Positions 23,520-37,800 of a stretch of 64,000 bases of DNA are shown here, one piece after another; position 1 is the stretch's first letter, and every line of letters starts with the position of its first letter. Under the pieces are notes generated by a model. The model saw only the letters and a program-made list of their open reading frames with translations, searched no databases and was not told the DNA's origin. Source of the stretch: Labia minor (lineage: Eukaryota > Arthropoda > Insecta > Dermaptera > Spongiphoridae); assembly GCA_963082975.1 (NCBI GenBank), contig OY720344.1, positions 66,058,546-66,122,545 of the forward strand, written 5' to 3'. The translations under genes and the position numbers were made by a program.

Positions 23520-24520
23520 ATAGGCGGAGGAAATATTAGGAGATATCATTGCGGGTTCAGGCCAAATCGATCAACATTAATTAAGATATTATCATTATGA
23601 CAGATATTAGGAAAAAACCCCGAATTCAATATTTCTGTTCACTAATTATTTGTAGACTTTAGTAAAACATACACATGACTCAATATAGATCAGCATAAAC
23701 TTTTTCAAATTTTGATCTTCAAATTTGTCTTGAAGGTAGTAAAGAAAGAATAAGATGCGGAAATCAATTGTAAAATATTAGGTTACCCAGACGACTTAAA
23801 TATAATAGGAGATTAGGAAATTGCAATTGCAGATAGCGAGGAAAAATTAATGGAGGTTTGAAATTAATAGTGATAAGAAAAAATATTTAGTAACAACAAA
23901 GAGGAAGAGTATTAACATACAAAATCTTAAGATACAAAATGTAGAATTTGAATATGTAGAAAAATTGAATGTAATCACGAAGGATAATAATATTTGAGAA
24001 GAATTTAAATCGGGGTTGCAATCGGGAAACGCCTGTTATCTTTTCAATAAAGAGGCTTATCTCTTCAAAATTATTATCAAAGGGAATATATAAAAAAATT
24101 ATTTTGTCTGTTGCATTATATGGGTGGGAGGCATGGTCTATGACCCTGGGAGATGAGAGTAGATTCAGAGTATTTGAGAATAGGATTCTTCCCTGCATTT
24201 ATTGGCCAAAGAAAGATGAGGTCACCGGGGAATGGGGGAGACAGCATAACAAGAAATTGCATGGTCTCTCTGCATCTTCAGAAATAGTTAGGGTTATAAA
24301 AGGGAAAAAGCTGCGATAGGCAGGGCACGTGGCTAGAATGGGAGAGGAAAAAGATATTGGTGGGGAGACCGATTGGAAAACGTCCGCTTGGAAAACCAAT
24401 GACGCGTAGGAAGGGACGTAAGAGAGATGGGACAAGGGCTCAGGATAGGGACACTTGGAGAAATGTGGTTGTTGCGGCCAAGAACTTTCGAGTATCTTTG
24501 AGCCACATAGATAGATAGAT
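23520..24520 (+). pseudogene. RTE-like LINE reverse transcriptase 3' part, decayed copy A
   Basis: Multiple frames together read as the end of a LINE RT. They include a decayed active-site region near 23,790 (DDLNIIGD), VEKLN and NNIREEFKS motifs, then SVALYGWEAWSMTLGDESRF, PKKDEVTGEW, a WAGHVARMGEE equivalent, and a (GATA)n tail. Frameshifts occur every few dozen codons. Two further copies follow at 24,985 and 26,300. Confidence 0.8.
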
Positions 24521-24984
24521 ATAACATATACAATAATAATAATATCTATATATTTAATACGATAGTGTCCGTCTGTACGCAAAAAACTCCAGAGCCTAAA
24601 CTACAAGGAGTAAGGTAACCAAATTTTTCTGAGGTGAAGGGTACCTCAAATGATGAAAAATAAAAAAGAAATTAGAATCTTAGGTAACTCCTAAGCTGAG
24701 CTGCGGGTGTTCCATTTTCCAGAAATATATATAAAGGAGAGTGTTTGTATGGATGTAATTTGTTTACTTTTTTGCTGTCATAGAAACAGATATATATATA
24801 TATAATTAGAACCTCTCTCTCTCTCTCCCTCTATTTAAAATTTTAAAAAATGGAGTGTTCTAGCCAAATTAAGAAATTTAAATTCCTTATGCAACATTGA
24901 TAGGTAAATGAATTGGACTGGAAGATGAGACATATGATTAGAGAAATTGGGGAAAAATCAACCGAAATGTAATTAAACAAAAAA

Positions 24985-25770
24985 ATTCAAGAATTATGAT
25001 ACGGATACGACTTACATACAATTAACATACAAAATGTAGAATTTGAAAAAGTATAAATATTCAAATACTTAAGATCTCTAATCACGAAGGATAATAATGT
25101 TCGAGAAGAATTTAAATCGACGTTGTAATTGAGTAACGCCTGTTATTATGCAGTAAAGGGGCTTATCTCATCAAAGAGGATCAAAATTAAAATATATAAA
25201 ACAATTATTTTTCATGTTGATCGATGACTAGGGTGACCATATTTCGAAAACACCAAACCGGGACAAACGGTATACCTTTTTTTAGAACTAAATTGAAAAA
25301 ATTTTGAAAAAAAAATTACGAAATGTCCTAAATATTGAAAAAACAGTAGGGTGTCCCGAAGACATTTTTGGGACAGAGCACCATTTTTTGGTCACCCTAT
25401 CGATGACTCTGGGAGACGAGAGTAGATTTGGAGTATTTGTGAGATTAATATTGTTCGCAGCATTTATAGGCCAAAAGATGAGATCAGAGGGGGATGGCGG
25501 AGATGGCATAACGAGAAATAATGTCCAGATATAGTTAAGGTTATAAAATCAAGAAGGCTGGGATGGGAAGGGGACGTGGTTGGAATTGGAGAAACTAGAA
25601 ATTGGGAAACATCCGGTGGAAGACCAAGGACCAAGGTGGGTGGACAATGTAGGAAGGGACATGGGAGAGATGGGACAGGGTAGGATTTGGTTGTAGCTCA
25701 GGATAGGGACGCTTAGAGAAATGTGGATGCTGCGGCTAAGAACTTTCGAAAACTGTAGACACACAAAGTT
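24985..25770 (+). pseudogene. RTE-like LINE 3' fragment, copy B
   Basis: AACGTAGAATTTGAAAAAG-type sequence, the NNVREEFKS motif, CYYAVKGLISSK and the TLGDESRFGVF region align in order with copies A and C. The copy ends near CTTTCGAAAACTGTAGACAC without the (GATA)n tail of A and C. The MITE at 25,229-25,399 splits it. Confidence 0.7.
25229..25399. mobile_element. hAT-like MITE (171 bp), TAGGGTGACCA family
   Basis: Inverted ends TAGGGTGACCA and TTGGTCACCCTA. The flanking 8-bp duplication TCGATGAC is perfect (25,221-25,228 and 25,400-25,407). Removing the element and one duplication restores the LINE's ATGACTCTGGGAGA sequence, which proves insertion. Confidence 0.85.
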
Positions 25771-25977
25771 AGATAAATACAATAATAATATATAATTAAT
25801 TTACTGATTAAATTAAAATATATTTTACAAGAAAACAAATACATGTCTGATTGAAACAAAATGGATGAAAACCTTTTACATACAGACTTTCAACCAAATA
25901 CTATGTATCACTCGGGGGTACAGGGGGCGGAGCCCCCGTCTAGGTGTGAAGAGCGCCTTCGGCGCTCGGAGCAGCTA

Positions 25978-26184
25978 GTATATAATTAATTTACTGATTA
26001 AATTAAAATAGATTTTGAATAAGAACACGAAAAGAAATGAATGCTTTATGTAATATAAGGATTGAAACAAAATGGATGAAAACCTTTTACTACTTTCAAC
26101 CAAATACTATGTACCACTCGGAGGTACAGGGGGTGGAGCCCCCGTCTAGGTGTGAAGAGCGCCGAAGGCGCTCTGAGCAGCTAG
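25978..26184 (+). mobile_element. Second, tandem Helitron 3' terminus
   Basis: Repeats the last ~200 bp of the preceding Helitron (ATTAATTTACTGATTAAATT, AAAATGGATGAAAACCTTTT, GGAGCCCCCGTCTAGGTGTG) and ends in hairpin GAGCGCC-GAA-GGCGCTC, TGAGCAG and CTAG at 26,181-26,184. Confidence 0.7.
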
Positions 26185-26299
26185 TATATCAATAAATTTG
26201 AAAGTTCACCTAGTGTTTAATTGAAAATTATTCTTGTTATTTATTGTTTTATATTAATTAAATATTATTATAGTTAACGTGAGATATTAAAATGTTTCA

Positions 26300-27806
26300 A
26301 ATAGAACTTAATCCCACTTTGTAAGAAGGGAAATAGAAGGAATTGCAATAACTATGAATGTAGAATTTCAATTTTGTTGACTTCGTATAAGATTCTCTCG
26401 AATATTATTTTATTAAAATTACGACCATATGTAGAGGAATTATTAGGAGAATATACATTAGATCAGATATTTTCATTGAGGCAGAAAATAACGCGAATTC
26501 AATATTTCTGTTGACCAATTATTTATAAATACAAGTAACTAGCATATGACTCAATAGACCGGGATAACCTTTTTCAAATTTTGATCTTAATGGGAATTCC
26601 GAAAAAAATTAATGATTAAAATTTGTCTTGAAAGTAGAAAAGGAAGAGTGAGTTGCGGGAATCAATTGTCAGAAACATTCGATTAAAAGAAGGAGACACA
26701 CTATCAACAATTTTATTTAATTTAATACTGAAATACGTGATTAAAAAATTGGGGAAAAATAAAATGGAATCCAATTAAACAAAAAATTCAAGTATTAAGT
26801 TAAATAGATAACTTAAATATAATTGGAAATTCGGCAATTGTAATCAAAGACAGCGTAGAAAAATTAATCGAAGCAGGAAAAGAATTGGGTCTTGAAATTA
26901 ATAGTGCGAAAACAAAATATTTTGTAAAAGAGAGGAAGAGTATTAACACACAAATTCTTAACATACAGAACGTAGAATTTTAAAATGTAGAAAAATTTAA
27001 ATACTTAGTTTCTGTATTCTCGAAGGATAATATTCGAGAAGAATTTAAATCGAGGTTGCAATTGGGTAACGCCTGTAATCATACATTAAAGGGGCATATC
27101 TCGTCAAAATTAAAATATAAACAATTAGGTTGCCTCTTGTGTTATATGGCTGTGAGGCATTGTCTAAGACAGTGATTCTCAACCTTTATTTTACCGCGGC
27201 ACACTTTTAACGGTTTAAAAATTTGGCGGCATACAAAGAAAAAGATAAGTGTAAAAGTTTACCTTATTGAAAGAAAGTGGTCCCGAAAACGATTTACCTT
27301 TTTTTTAGAACCAAATTGAAAAAATTTAGAAAAAATAAGTTTAAGAGCCTCGTAATCTCGTGGCACGCTAAAGTGCCGCGGCACAGTGGTTGAGAATCAC
27401 TGGTCTAAGACCTTAAGAGTCGAGAGTAAATTTACAGGATTTGAGAAGAGGATTCCTTGCAGCATTTATGGGCAAAGAAAGATGAGGTCACCGGGGAATG
27501 GCATAACGAGGAATTGCATGAACTCTATGCATCTCTAAACATAGTTAGGGTTTTAAAATCGAGAAGGCTGCGATGGGCAGGGCACGTAGCTAGAATGGCA
27601 AAAATATATTGGTGGGGACGTTGATTGGGAATTGTCTGCATGGAAGACCAAGGACGCGGTGGGTGGACAATGTAGGAAGGGACGTGAGAGAGATGAGAAA
27701 GAGTATGGGTTGGATGGTAATAGCTCAGGATAGGGACTCTTGGAGAAATGTGGTTGCTGGGGCCAGAACTTTCAAGTTCCGTAGAGTCATAGAGAGAGAT
27801 AGATAG
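26300..27806 (+). pseudogene. RTE-like LINE reverse transcriptase, copy C, decayed
   Basis: The longest of the three copies. Pieces in order resemble NNYRGIS, a LLGEY-DQIFSLRQKI block, the KEGDTLSTILFNLIL block, a decayed YADD region (DNLNIIGNS) and NVEKFKYL. After the MITE at 27,170 come SRVNLQDLRRG-like, TGEW, and finally RPRTRWVDNVGRDVREM and AQDRDSWRNVVAGARTF. It ends in a GATA-rich microsatellite. Stops and frameshifts throughout. Confidence 0.8.
27170..27402. mobile_element. hAT-type MITE (233 bp) inside RTE-like copy C
   Basis: Ends CAGTGATTCTCAACC and GGTTGAGAATCACTG are inverted. Perfect 8-bp duplication GTCTAAGA at 27,162-27,169 and 27,403-27,410. Confidence 0.9.
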
Positions 27807-29785
27807 ATTCGGAAATCAATATATATATATATATATATATTCCGATCACTAAAAGAGTTAAAAGGTGAAAAAAGTATGGAAGAAAATAACTATTTGTGGA
27901 AATGATTGAATTTTAATAAAAAAAATATTTAAACATACTTTAACTTTTTAAAAGTTTAGGTTTAATTATATTTTATACTTTTACTTTTTTATGTGGAATT
28001 ATACAAGAATATGCAATAATAGATAATTTATATTACTATGCATTCTGTGAATATTTTTACAAATAATTCGGAGAACTATTCTAAAGAATTATTTATGAAA
28101 ATCTGAAACCATTTAACATTCAATCAAGAAATTAACCTGTAAAGAAGACAGAAATTAAATATGTTTCATAATTAAATTATGCTTAAATATTCTGTGTTAG
28201 TATCTAGAAAGTTAAAATCTAACAACAGTTCAGTTTAAATTTTAAAATTATTTGAGGAGTAAAATTTGATCAAATCAAATTTTTGAATTAATTAAGAAAA
28301 TATACATTAATGCTAATAAATAAACAATTTTTTACATAATATTAACTTTTAACGGTTAAATAACCTCTATAAAATTTGTGATTTTGTGATGAATTATTTA
28401 CTTTTTATATTCTATCCTCTTAGTAATAAACTTTAAAAAATTCAAATTATATAAAAACTCTAAATATTTGATTTTAATTTAGTATAAAGTTAATTCTCCT
28501 AGTATACTGAGGGATTTTATTGAAGAAAAACATCCAATATTCTAATTAAATAAATATTAATAATAAAAATATCCAATATTGAATTAGTTTTATAATAACA
28601 ATATACTCATGCAGATTATTTATTGTAATTGAAGTCGGAACTTAATGTAGGATGAGTAGATATTTTGATTCTTCAAGTGCAAATAAAAGCGAAAAATGAG
28701 ATTATTTATCAACAATGTTCAATAAGTATTTATTAAGAAAGTTCGATCAATGTTTCGAATTCCGGGAATCTCAAATGGTACAATGCTCGAATCTTGCGCA
28801 ATGCAGAGAGAAAAAATGTGTTTAGAAAGAATGCTGTTTTACTGTTCTAATCTCTCTTGGGTGAGAATTAATTTATTTGAAATGTTCAATAGTTTAAATT
28901 AATAATAGAAAAATAGTACTAAAATCTAACAATTTCCCGTAAAACTGCCCATATCGTTGGTATCTTTATCCTAAGTGATTTATTCTATTATTTTATGGGT
29001 ATATTTTAAAAGAAATATTGCCGAAACTTCCTATCCGTCTCAGATAAACAATTAAAACAAGATGAAGATAAATATATATTTACCTTAAACTAATATAATC
29101 TCTTGGATTTTCATTTAAGAAAGAAAATATAATTTCCTAAGCAGAATAATACAATGTATAAGGGGTTTCTCTAAATGTTTATTTAACAAATGTCAATATA
29201 AGTAAAGGCAAATTATAATTTTATAAAAAAAATTTGCTCCTTGAAAATCTTGGAATATCAAATTTAAGTAGGGACCAGGGGGGGGGGGGGTGACATAGAT
29301 GACACTTCCTGAAACCTTATGTATATTTGCAAGGGAAATGACTAGATGACGCTGGTGTCGATAAATGACACTTTTTTTAAATTTTTGTTGTTGATCATGT
29401 CACGTGCATTCATTTGACCACCATTTTGCCTAGCATTATATAATATTTATATAATATGATATTATAAAATATTTATATAATATCATATTATATAAAATGT
29501 ATAATATTTGATATTTTTGCAGATACCGTGTTGTGCTTATGCAAAGTGTAAAACAAATGCTCTTCCTAGACAAGTTTTAATTTTAATATTATTATAAGAT
29601 AAATAATTTAGTAAATTTATTAATTTTTATTTGTCATCAGCAATAGGTTTGGTGCATTTCTTATTTTATTATTATTATTTAATTTAATGTGTAAAAAATA
29701 ATATGTAAAAACGATTTTTTTACTGTGACACAGTCACAGATATTGTTAATAATTTATTGTAATTTTTTACCTTCTTTAAATAAAT
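27807..29785. other. AT-rich DNA with short G and AT runs
   Basis: (AT)n at about 27,818-27,840 and a 13-base G run near 29,279. No gene recognised; 28,620-28,960 is less AT-rich but has no open frame of note. Confidence 0.4.
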
Positions 29786-30480
29786 ATATCTATCTATCTA
29801 TCTATTCTATCTATTCTATCTATATATATAAAAGACAATGTCTGTCTGTGTGTCTCGCCTAAACTCAAAAACTACCCGACGGTTGCGATGAAACTTTCAG
29901 GGATTGTTGTAGGCATCCCTGGGAAGGTTTTAGTGTAGTTAAATCTAAAATTAATTTAATTAGTAATATTTTGGTAAAAGTCTATTCATGGTTACCATGG
30001 TTACATTGAAAAATTTACAATAAATAAATAAAAATAATTGGAAATCTTTTCAACTTATTATTTTGATAAATTTTATTAATATTTTTAATTTTTTTTAAAC
30101 TGTCAAAAATAACATACCCATAATAACAGTTGTAATAAAAATAAAAATATAAATCACAATGTAAGTAAAATATTGAATCGTTTTATTTATATTGTTTCAA
30201 TTATTGTTTGAATATTTATTAAATTTATATATAGATTTATTTACATATTTAAATGTATATTTAATAAATTTATTTGTTGATTCTTAATAATAATAATTCC
30301 AATTACTTTCTTCAAATTTTTTTTTATTTAAAAGCATATTCAGCATTGAAATTTCCATTAAATATGCAGGTAATTGGAACTCCAACATGTAATATTAGCA
30401 AATATTTTGGAATGGGAAACAAAGTTTTTGGCGCCACCATGCGAGTGCTGGCTGTAACTAATTGAACAAAAAATCTGGTT
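29786..30480 (+). mobile_element. ATCT microsatellite joined to a Helitron 5' part
   Basis: (ATCT)n at 29,786-29,818 abuts TCTATATATATAAAAGACAA at 29,819. The next ~170 bp (AAACTACCCGACGG, GATGAAACTTTCAGG, TTTTAGTGTAGTTAAATC) match the 5' part of the Helitron at 5515-7309 read on its own strand. A 63-codon frame at 30,274-30,465 is unrecognised. No 3' end was found. Confidence 0.55.
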
Positions 30481-31834
<1,354 letters not shown>

Positions 31835-34800
31835 ATGGCTACTTTGCCACCGAGAAAAACTCTAACTCCTACAAAATTATCAAAACAACACTTAACACCT
31901 TTGCAAATTCTTTTACAAATGGGATTTCCCAAAAATAGAGCGTAAGATTAAACTTCATTTATTCAAAAATAGTAAATATTTTCCAATTTGTTGAGATTGT
32001 GTCACCATTTAATACTAATCTACTAATGACAGCTGAAGTTATGGATTATCTTGTCAAAATTGAGTTTAATAATAATAATAATTTAAATTTATTTGTTGAT
32101 TTATTTTTTATTATATTTAATAATTTATTTCTATCTGCATAATAAAATAAATAATTTATTAATATCATTTATAGTATCATTTATTTGTAATTTAATTATA
32201 TTTTTTCAATTATTTTAATATAAAAACAAAATTAGAAAATAATATTTAGGCCTTGTCTATTTAACTAACATTCTTCTAACTTAAATGTTTAAATATTAAA
32301 TTTAATAGGTTATATTAGTTTATAAATTAATTTTTCATTAACTGAAATATTATTCATATATTAAAAATATATTTTCAGAGAAAAAGCATTAGCTGCAACA
32401 GGATATCGAGGAGTACAATTGGCTTCTGACTGGCTTTTGGCACATGTCAACGATCCAACACTTGATGAGGATTGTCCCAGAGAATACATATTATATGTAT
32501 GTCCAACTGGGCCATTTTTGCTTCAATTGCAAGCATTTTGGGAAAAATCTCTTGGCAAATGTGGATGGAATGGAGCTCATAATTTTTTACCCCATATAAC
32601 ATTAGTATCTTTTTTTAAAGTAATTATTTTTTTTATTAATTAAATTTTAATTTAGACATTTTTTATCAATATTTAGAAAAAATACTTATATAAATAGTTG
32701 AAAATTTTTTTTTTTTCAAATTTAAACATTGGTAAATATATAATAAAAAAAAAATTTTTTATCTAATGAACCTTGTTCGCTTTTCAATTTCAATTTACCA
32801 AATTTTTAAAATATTTATTTATATTAAAGAAAAAGATTAGTTTTTTTAATATATTATCTAAAGAAGTAAATTTAGAACATATACTGGCAATGTATATCAC
32901 TCTCCTTTTATTTTTCTCTTTGTTTACTTTTTTTGTTTATTATTAAAAAATAATACATATTTTTTATAATTATTCTAAATTATAAGATTATCAAAGAATG
33001 ATTTCATCTATTTTTAGGCACCTGATGATTCCGTGCAACATTTAGTTCGTACTTTAAAGCATGTAGTTGAAACTCAGAGGACAGAAATCACAGAATCACT
33101 AAAATTAGAAACCTACATTTCACAAAATTTTATGGGATTTTTTGTTTCCGAAAATCATGCTGATATTTTAAAAAGGATTGCTCTACAATATGTAAAAGAA
33201 GTTTCAAATTCAAGTAAGGATTTATTTTTTTAATTTACTGATAAGGAGTTTTAATAGTAATCATACTAAATTTTATATAATTCACACATTAAATATACCA
33301 AAATGATAAGATAATATAAATTTCCAGTAATTAATGATAATTATGAGCATTTAGATGCTTTAACAACCTGTTTTCCTTGGTGTACAACATCCACTGATAG
33401 ATACGTTTATCGAGGAGAGAAATGTAAGATTATATAAATTATAAACCGACAAGTTTCTTTTTTTAATTGTTTAATTTTTGTATGTATTTAATTTATTTTT
33501 TTTTTTTTTTTTGTTGAAATTAGCATGAATTTTTAGTATCGTTTGCTCACGTAATTCAATACTTAATTTCTTTAATACTTTGAATAAATCATTTATATAT
33601 TTATATATAAAAAAAATTATTTTTGTGACCAATTTTTAATAAATATTATATAATTTTCTTTTTTTCTTTTATTTAGCAATTAGTTTGGAACCGCATGTGA
33701 AATCTCTACATTTAACATTAGCCTATCAATTCCCACAAGTACAATTTCAAACGCTCAAGACACTTGTTCAAGAACTTGATCCAACTGCTCCTGCTAATTG
33801 GGAAATTCGTCTTTATTCAAGAGATTCAAGGGTTGCTTCTAGACAGGTGATTTTTTTTCTAATTTTATATTGTGATTATATAAATTTCTTCCAAAGCCAT
33901 AAGAAATTTTCTTATTTATATATAAAGAGATTATTTTTTTAAAATTAAACTTAAAAAAACATTCATTTAATAAGGATCATTTAGGTAAGAATGGATATAT
34001 TTATACAAAATAAAACAAATAAAATAAGGTTATCTACTGATAAATCTATTCATTACATAATTAAACATACTATATATTTATAATATTTTTGTATTTTACA
34101 AGTTGATTAAACATCAATAGTAGCTAAAGTCTATTTTAATTAGAACGTTATATAAATAATTTATAATACCGGGACCCCGAGCCTCGGCTCGGTAAATAAG
34201 TTAAAAAAAATTATTCATTATTATTGGGTTTGGCTGATAATATTAATACTTGGGACACCGAGCTCTCGCTCGACCCTTTAAAAAATATTGATATACAATT
34301 CTTTAATTATTTATTACAATTATTAAAGGTTGTATCATTGCATCAATCTGATTAAAATGAATTGAACTGGGGTCCTCAATAATACAAACAAAAAATTTTA
34401 ATAAGATTAATCCAAGTATTATCGACTATTTCTATTCGACATTATTTTCAGTTATGAAATGAACAGTCAGTAGAGAGTAAAAAAATTGTATATTACAATT
34501 TAATATTATTTTTTAATAAGACATATCAAAAAAGAGAATTTATTAAAAATTAAAAATAAGAAAAGAAGCCTATTAATAAAATATCTAAACATCTCCTTTT
34601 TATAATTTGTCTAAAAAATCATATTTTAATTTTTATATAACCAAGATATCATTTTTTCACTTAAAATATAGTTGTAATTAATAATTGAAACAAAAACAAA
34701 AAATAATACAATTTAGTCATTTTAATTGACGTTTTGAAAATATTTTTGTATTCATAAAACATTAAAAATAATATATTCTGTTTTTTCATATTAGACAATG

Positions 34801-37800
34801 ATCAAATTTATACCTTTTACTTTTAAAAAGACTGCCGTATTTTTAAATAATTAAATTATTTTATAGATTATAAAATCAAAATTATTGTATTACATTAAAA
34901 ATAATAGTAATAGTTTATTCATGTAATCTTGAATGTTTATGTTTTTATTTTTATGTTATATTTATATTTATATTTTATTATAAATCTTATCTTATGCTAG
35001 CTAAAATTGTATATATATTTGGCCATGGGTTCTCAAAAACCGCTCTAACGGCTCGGTACTTAAGTTAAGAGAAATGATTCATTATTATTGAATTTGGCTG
35101 GTAATATTAATACCTGGGAGCTCTCACTCTACCCTTTAAAAAATATTGATATACAATCTTTAATTATTTATTACAATTATTAAAATTTATTTTGAATAAG
35201 ATATTCTTTAATTATCATTTTAAACGAATATTAATTAAAGAAAGAAATTGGTTTTAAAATATCCTAAATAATATGTAACAATTTTCAAGATAGAAATTTA
35301 TTACAATTATTAAATGTTTCATCATTGCATCAATCTGATTAAAATGAATGGAACTTGGCAGTGGCGTACCTAAGGGGGGGGCATTTTTTATATTTACTTA
35401 TAGTTGTAAAAAGCAACTTATTCATTTCATATTTATTTTTTTCTTTCTTGAATAATAAATGATTATTATGATTATTATAACTTTACTATTTGATTTATAT
35501 AAATTATGATCAACTATATGATTACGAATATTATTCCTCTGTGTATATAAATGCATTTTAGTGTAAATTTTGAATTCTAATTCCAAGAACAGGATAATAA
35601 TTTTATTTTATTGTATTCATTAAAATTCGTTGAATTCGTAAACGCATCTTTAAGATTTTGATCGGCAAAATTATCTTCGTTCTACAATATTGTCAATAGA
35701 ACAAGAAATTGCAAATAATATAAATTTTGAGAGCATTATACACGATTTTTCTAGTATGAAAGCTAGAAGAGTAAATATTATATAAATATGTTTACGAGTG
35801 CATATAAATATGTGTAAAAAAATTTACTCTGTGTATTAATTAATATTGATTAAATAACTTAATAATTTATTTATGAGTATTAATTTATAAAAACCACTAT
35901 TTGATTGACTTATAATAGAAAGGGCGGCAAACTGGAGATCGCCCCGGGCGGCAAAAGTTCTAGGTACGCCACTGGAACTTGGGGTACTCAATAATAATAA
36001 ATAATATTAATAAATATTAAATAATATTTTAGTGAAAAAATATTAAAAATTATAAAACTATCTAAAACTTAATTAATAAAAGAACAATGAATAAATAAAT
36101 ATAAAATAGTAATTTATTAAAAAATAAACACCAAAATAGATAAAAAAAAAAAAAAAAATTATTATTTTTATTTTTAAATATCGATCCACTCGGCGAGCTT
36201 CGATCGTTCGAACTCGAGTCGTCAAAACAATCGTTCTAACCACGGGACTAATATATTTAGATAATAAAAATAACATTTTTTTAGCATCTTTCCAAGCCGT
36301 ATTTGTTTTATTGTTTTTTTTTTTTTTTTTTTGAGAGATTAATAAATATATATATATTATTAAAAATAAATATTTTTAATTTTATTTCTAAATTAAATAA
36401 TAAATTTTAAAATATTTTAAATAAAAAAAAATATTAATACAATTTCAGTTAAAAAAAATGGATGTCATTTGTGGCGTCATCCATATATAAATTTAAATTA
36501 AGAAAAAACTAATGAAGATGTATTTTTCCAGAGATATGATCAATAAAACTCAATTCTTCTTTATAAATACTATATCTAGTGTGAATTTCAAAAAAATCGT
36601 TAGAGCGGTTTTTTAGAACCCATATATATATATATACAATTTTAGCTAGCATAAGAAGATAAGATTCATTCAATTATTAATTTTAAAGATGTAAAAAACA
36701 AATTCTATTGATTAATAATATATATATCCTCTTATTCAGGTTTATAAAGTATTATATTCTCATGTCCCAAGAGAACCTGATGAATTAGAACTTCGCATTG
36801 ACGATTATATTTATATAAACTCGGAAGCCATAGAATCATCAGTTGATGGTTGGGTCGAAGGAACTTCTTGGTTAACAGGACTTACAGGATTTCTTCCAGA
36901 AAATTATACAGAATTGATTGCTGAATCGGATGCTTGGACCCTTCATAAGTATAATTTTATATATAATACTCAATTTTTATTATTAGAGTAAAACAAATTT
37001 GATGCTTCTATAAAATATTTAATTTTTTTATTAACGAGAGGCAATCAAATATAAACCGGAATTTATTTAAACAAGAAAAAAAAATGAGAGATAAATATTT
37101 TATCTATCCTCCGAATCTATCTATCAACCTCTGAATTTTCTGATGGATTTTTCTAGGCGGATTGGAAGTGCATGCCTTCATAAGAAAGAGCCAGCCAATT
37201 GCGCATAAAGCCTCTTGCTCATCACTGTAAAATATTTCACTTTCTAGTACATAATTTACGATTTCGACTGGTTTTACACCTTCAGAAATTTAATTATACC
37301 TTTTTGTACAACATAAGGTGGAACCTTTTGCGTGGAGTCGGCTGAATATAAGCCCGGACGAATCGGTTTGGAGTCGATTTAGGCATGTGACATCCCCACC
37401 TTACTACATTGAAAAGTCGGTGATGCTCTTGGCAGCTAACCGATTGCAAGAGAAAAATTCCGATTTATTTTTGATTTCCTCTAGTGCTACAAAAATTTAT
37501 GTAAAATTAATTTAAATAAAGAAATTAAATATTTTAATATTTTTAACAGTATGAATTTTCTAAAAAAATCTAAAAAAATTTGGATTATTCTAATTAAATT
37601 ATTTTTGTTTCAGAATGGTAGCTTTTTATAAAAATGACGATATGATGAAGATTAATTTAAATGAAGAAGATGGTAATTCAAACGTTAAAAAGAAGCCAAT
37701 TTTAGATGATACTCCAAATCTGTCGGATACTTCTAAATGTAATCCTTCTGATGAAAAAAGTGATACAAGTGAAGGAAGTAATAGTAGAACTAAACCAGAA

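Larger units (their letters stand above)
24545..25977 (+). mobile_element. Non-autonomous Helitron containing RTE-like copy B
   Basis: Begins TCTATATATTTAATACGATA after an A at 24,544. It ends with hairpin GAGCGCC-TTC-GGCGCTC, GGAGCAG and CTAG at 25,974-25,977, followed by T. A CAGGGGGCGGAGCCCCCGTC stretch precedes the hairpin and is shared with the other copies. The interior holds a LINE 3' fragment (about 24,985-25,770), itself interrupted by a MITE. Confidence 0.6.
33847..36739. other. UBASH3 intron 5, filled with repeats
   Basis: Holds repeat copies at 34,150-34,385, 35,020-35,160 and 35,285-35,355 (hairpin-bearing family also at 15,230), an inverted-repeat element 34,985-36,672 and a nested hAT MITE. 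The splice donor (CAG|GTGATT) and acceptor (TTATTCAG) are intact. Confidence 0.75.

Noticed and set aside
37318..37515. Frame starting [10 protein letters not shown] as an extra UBASH3 exon
   Set aside because: It lies inside intron 6, breaks phase, and has no relation to UBASH3 domains.
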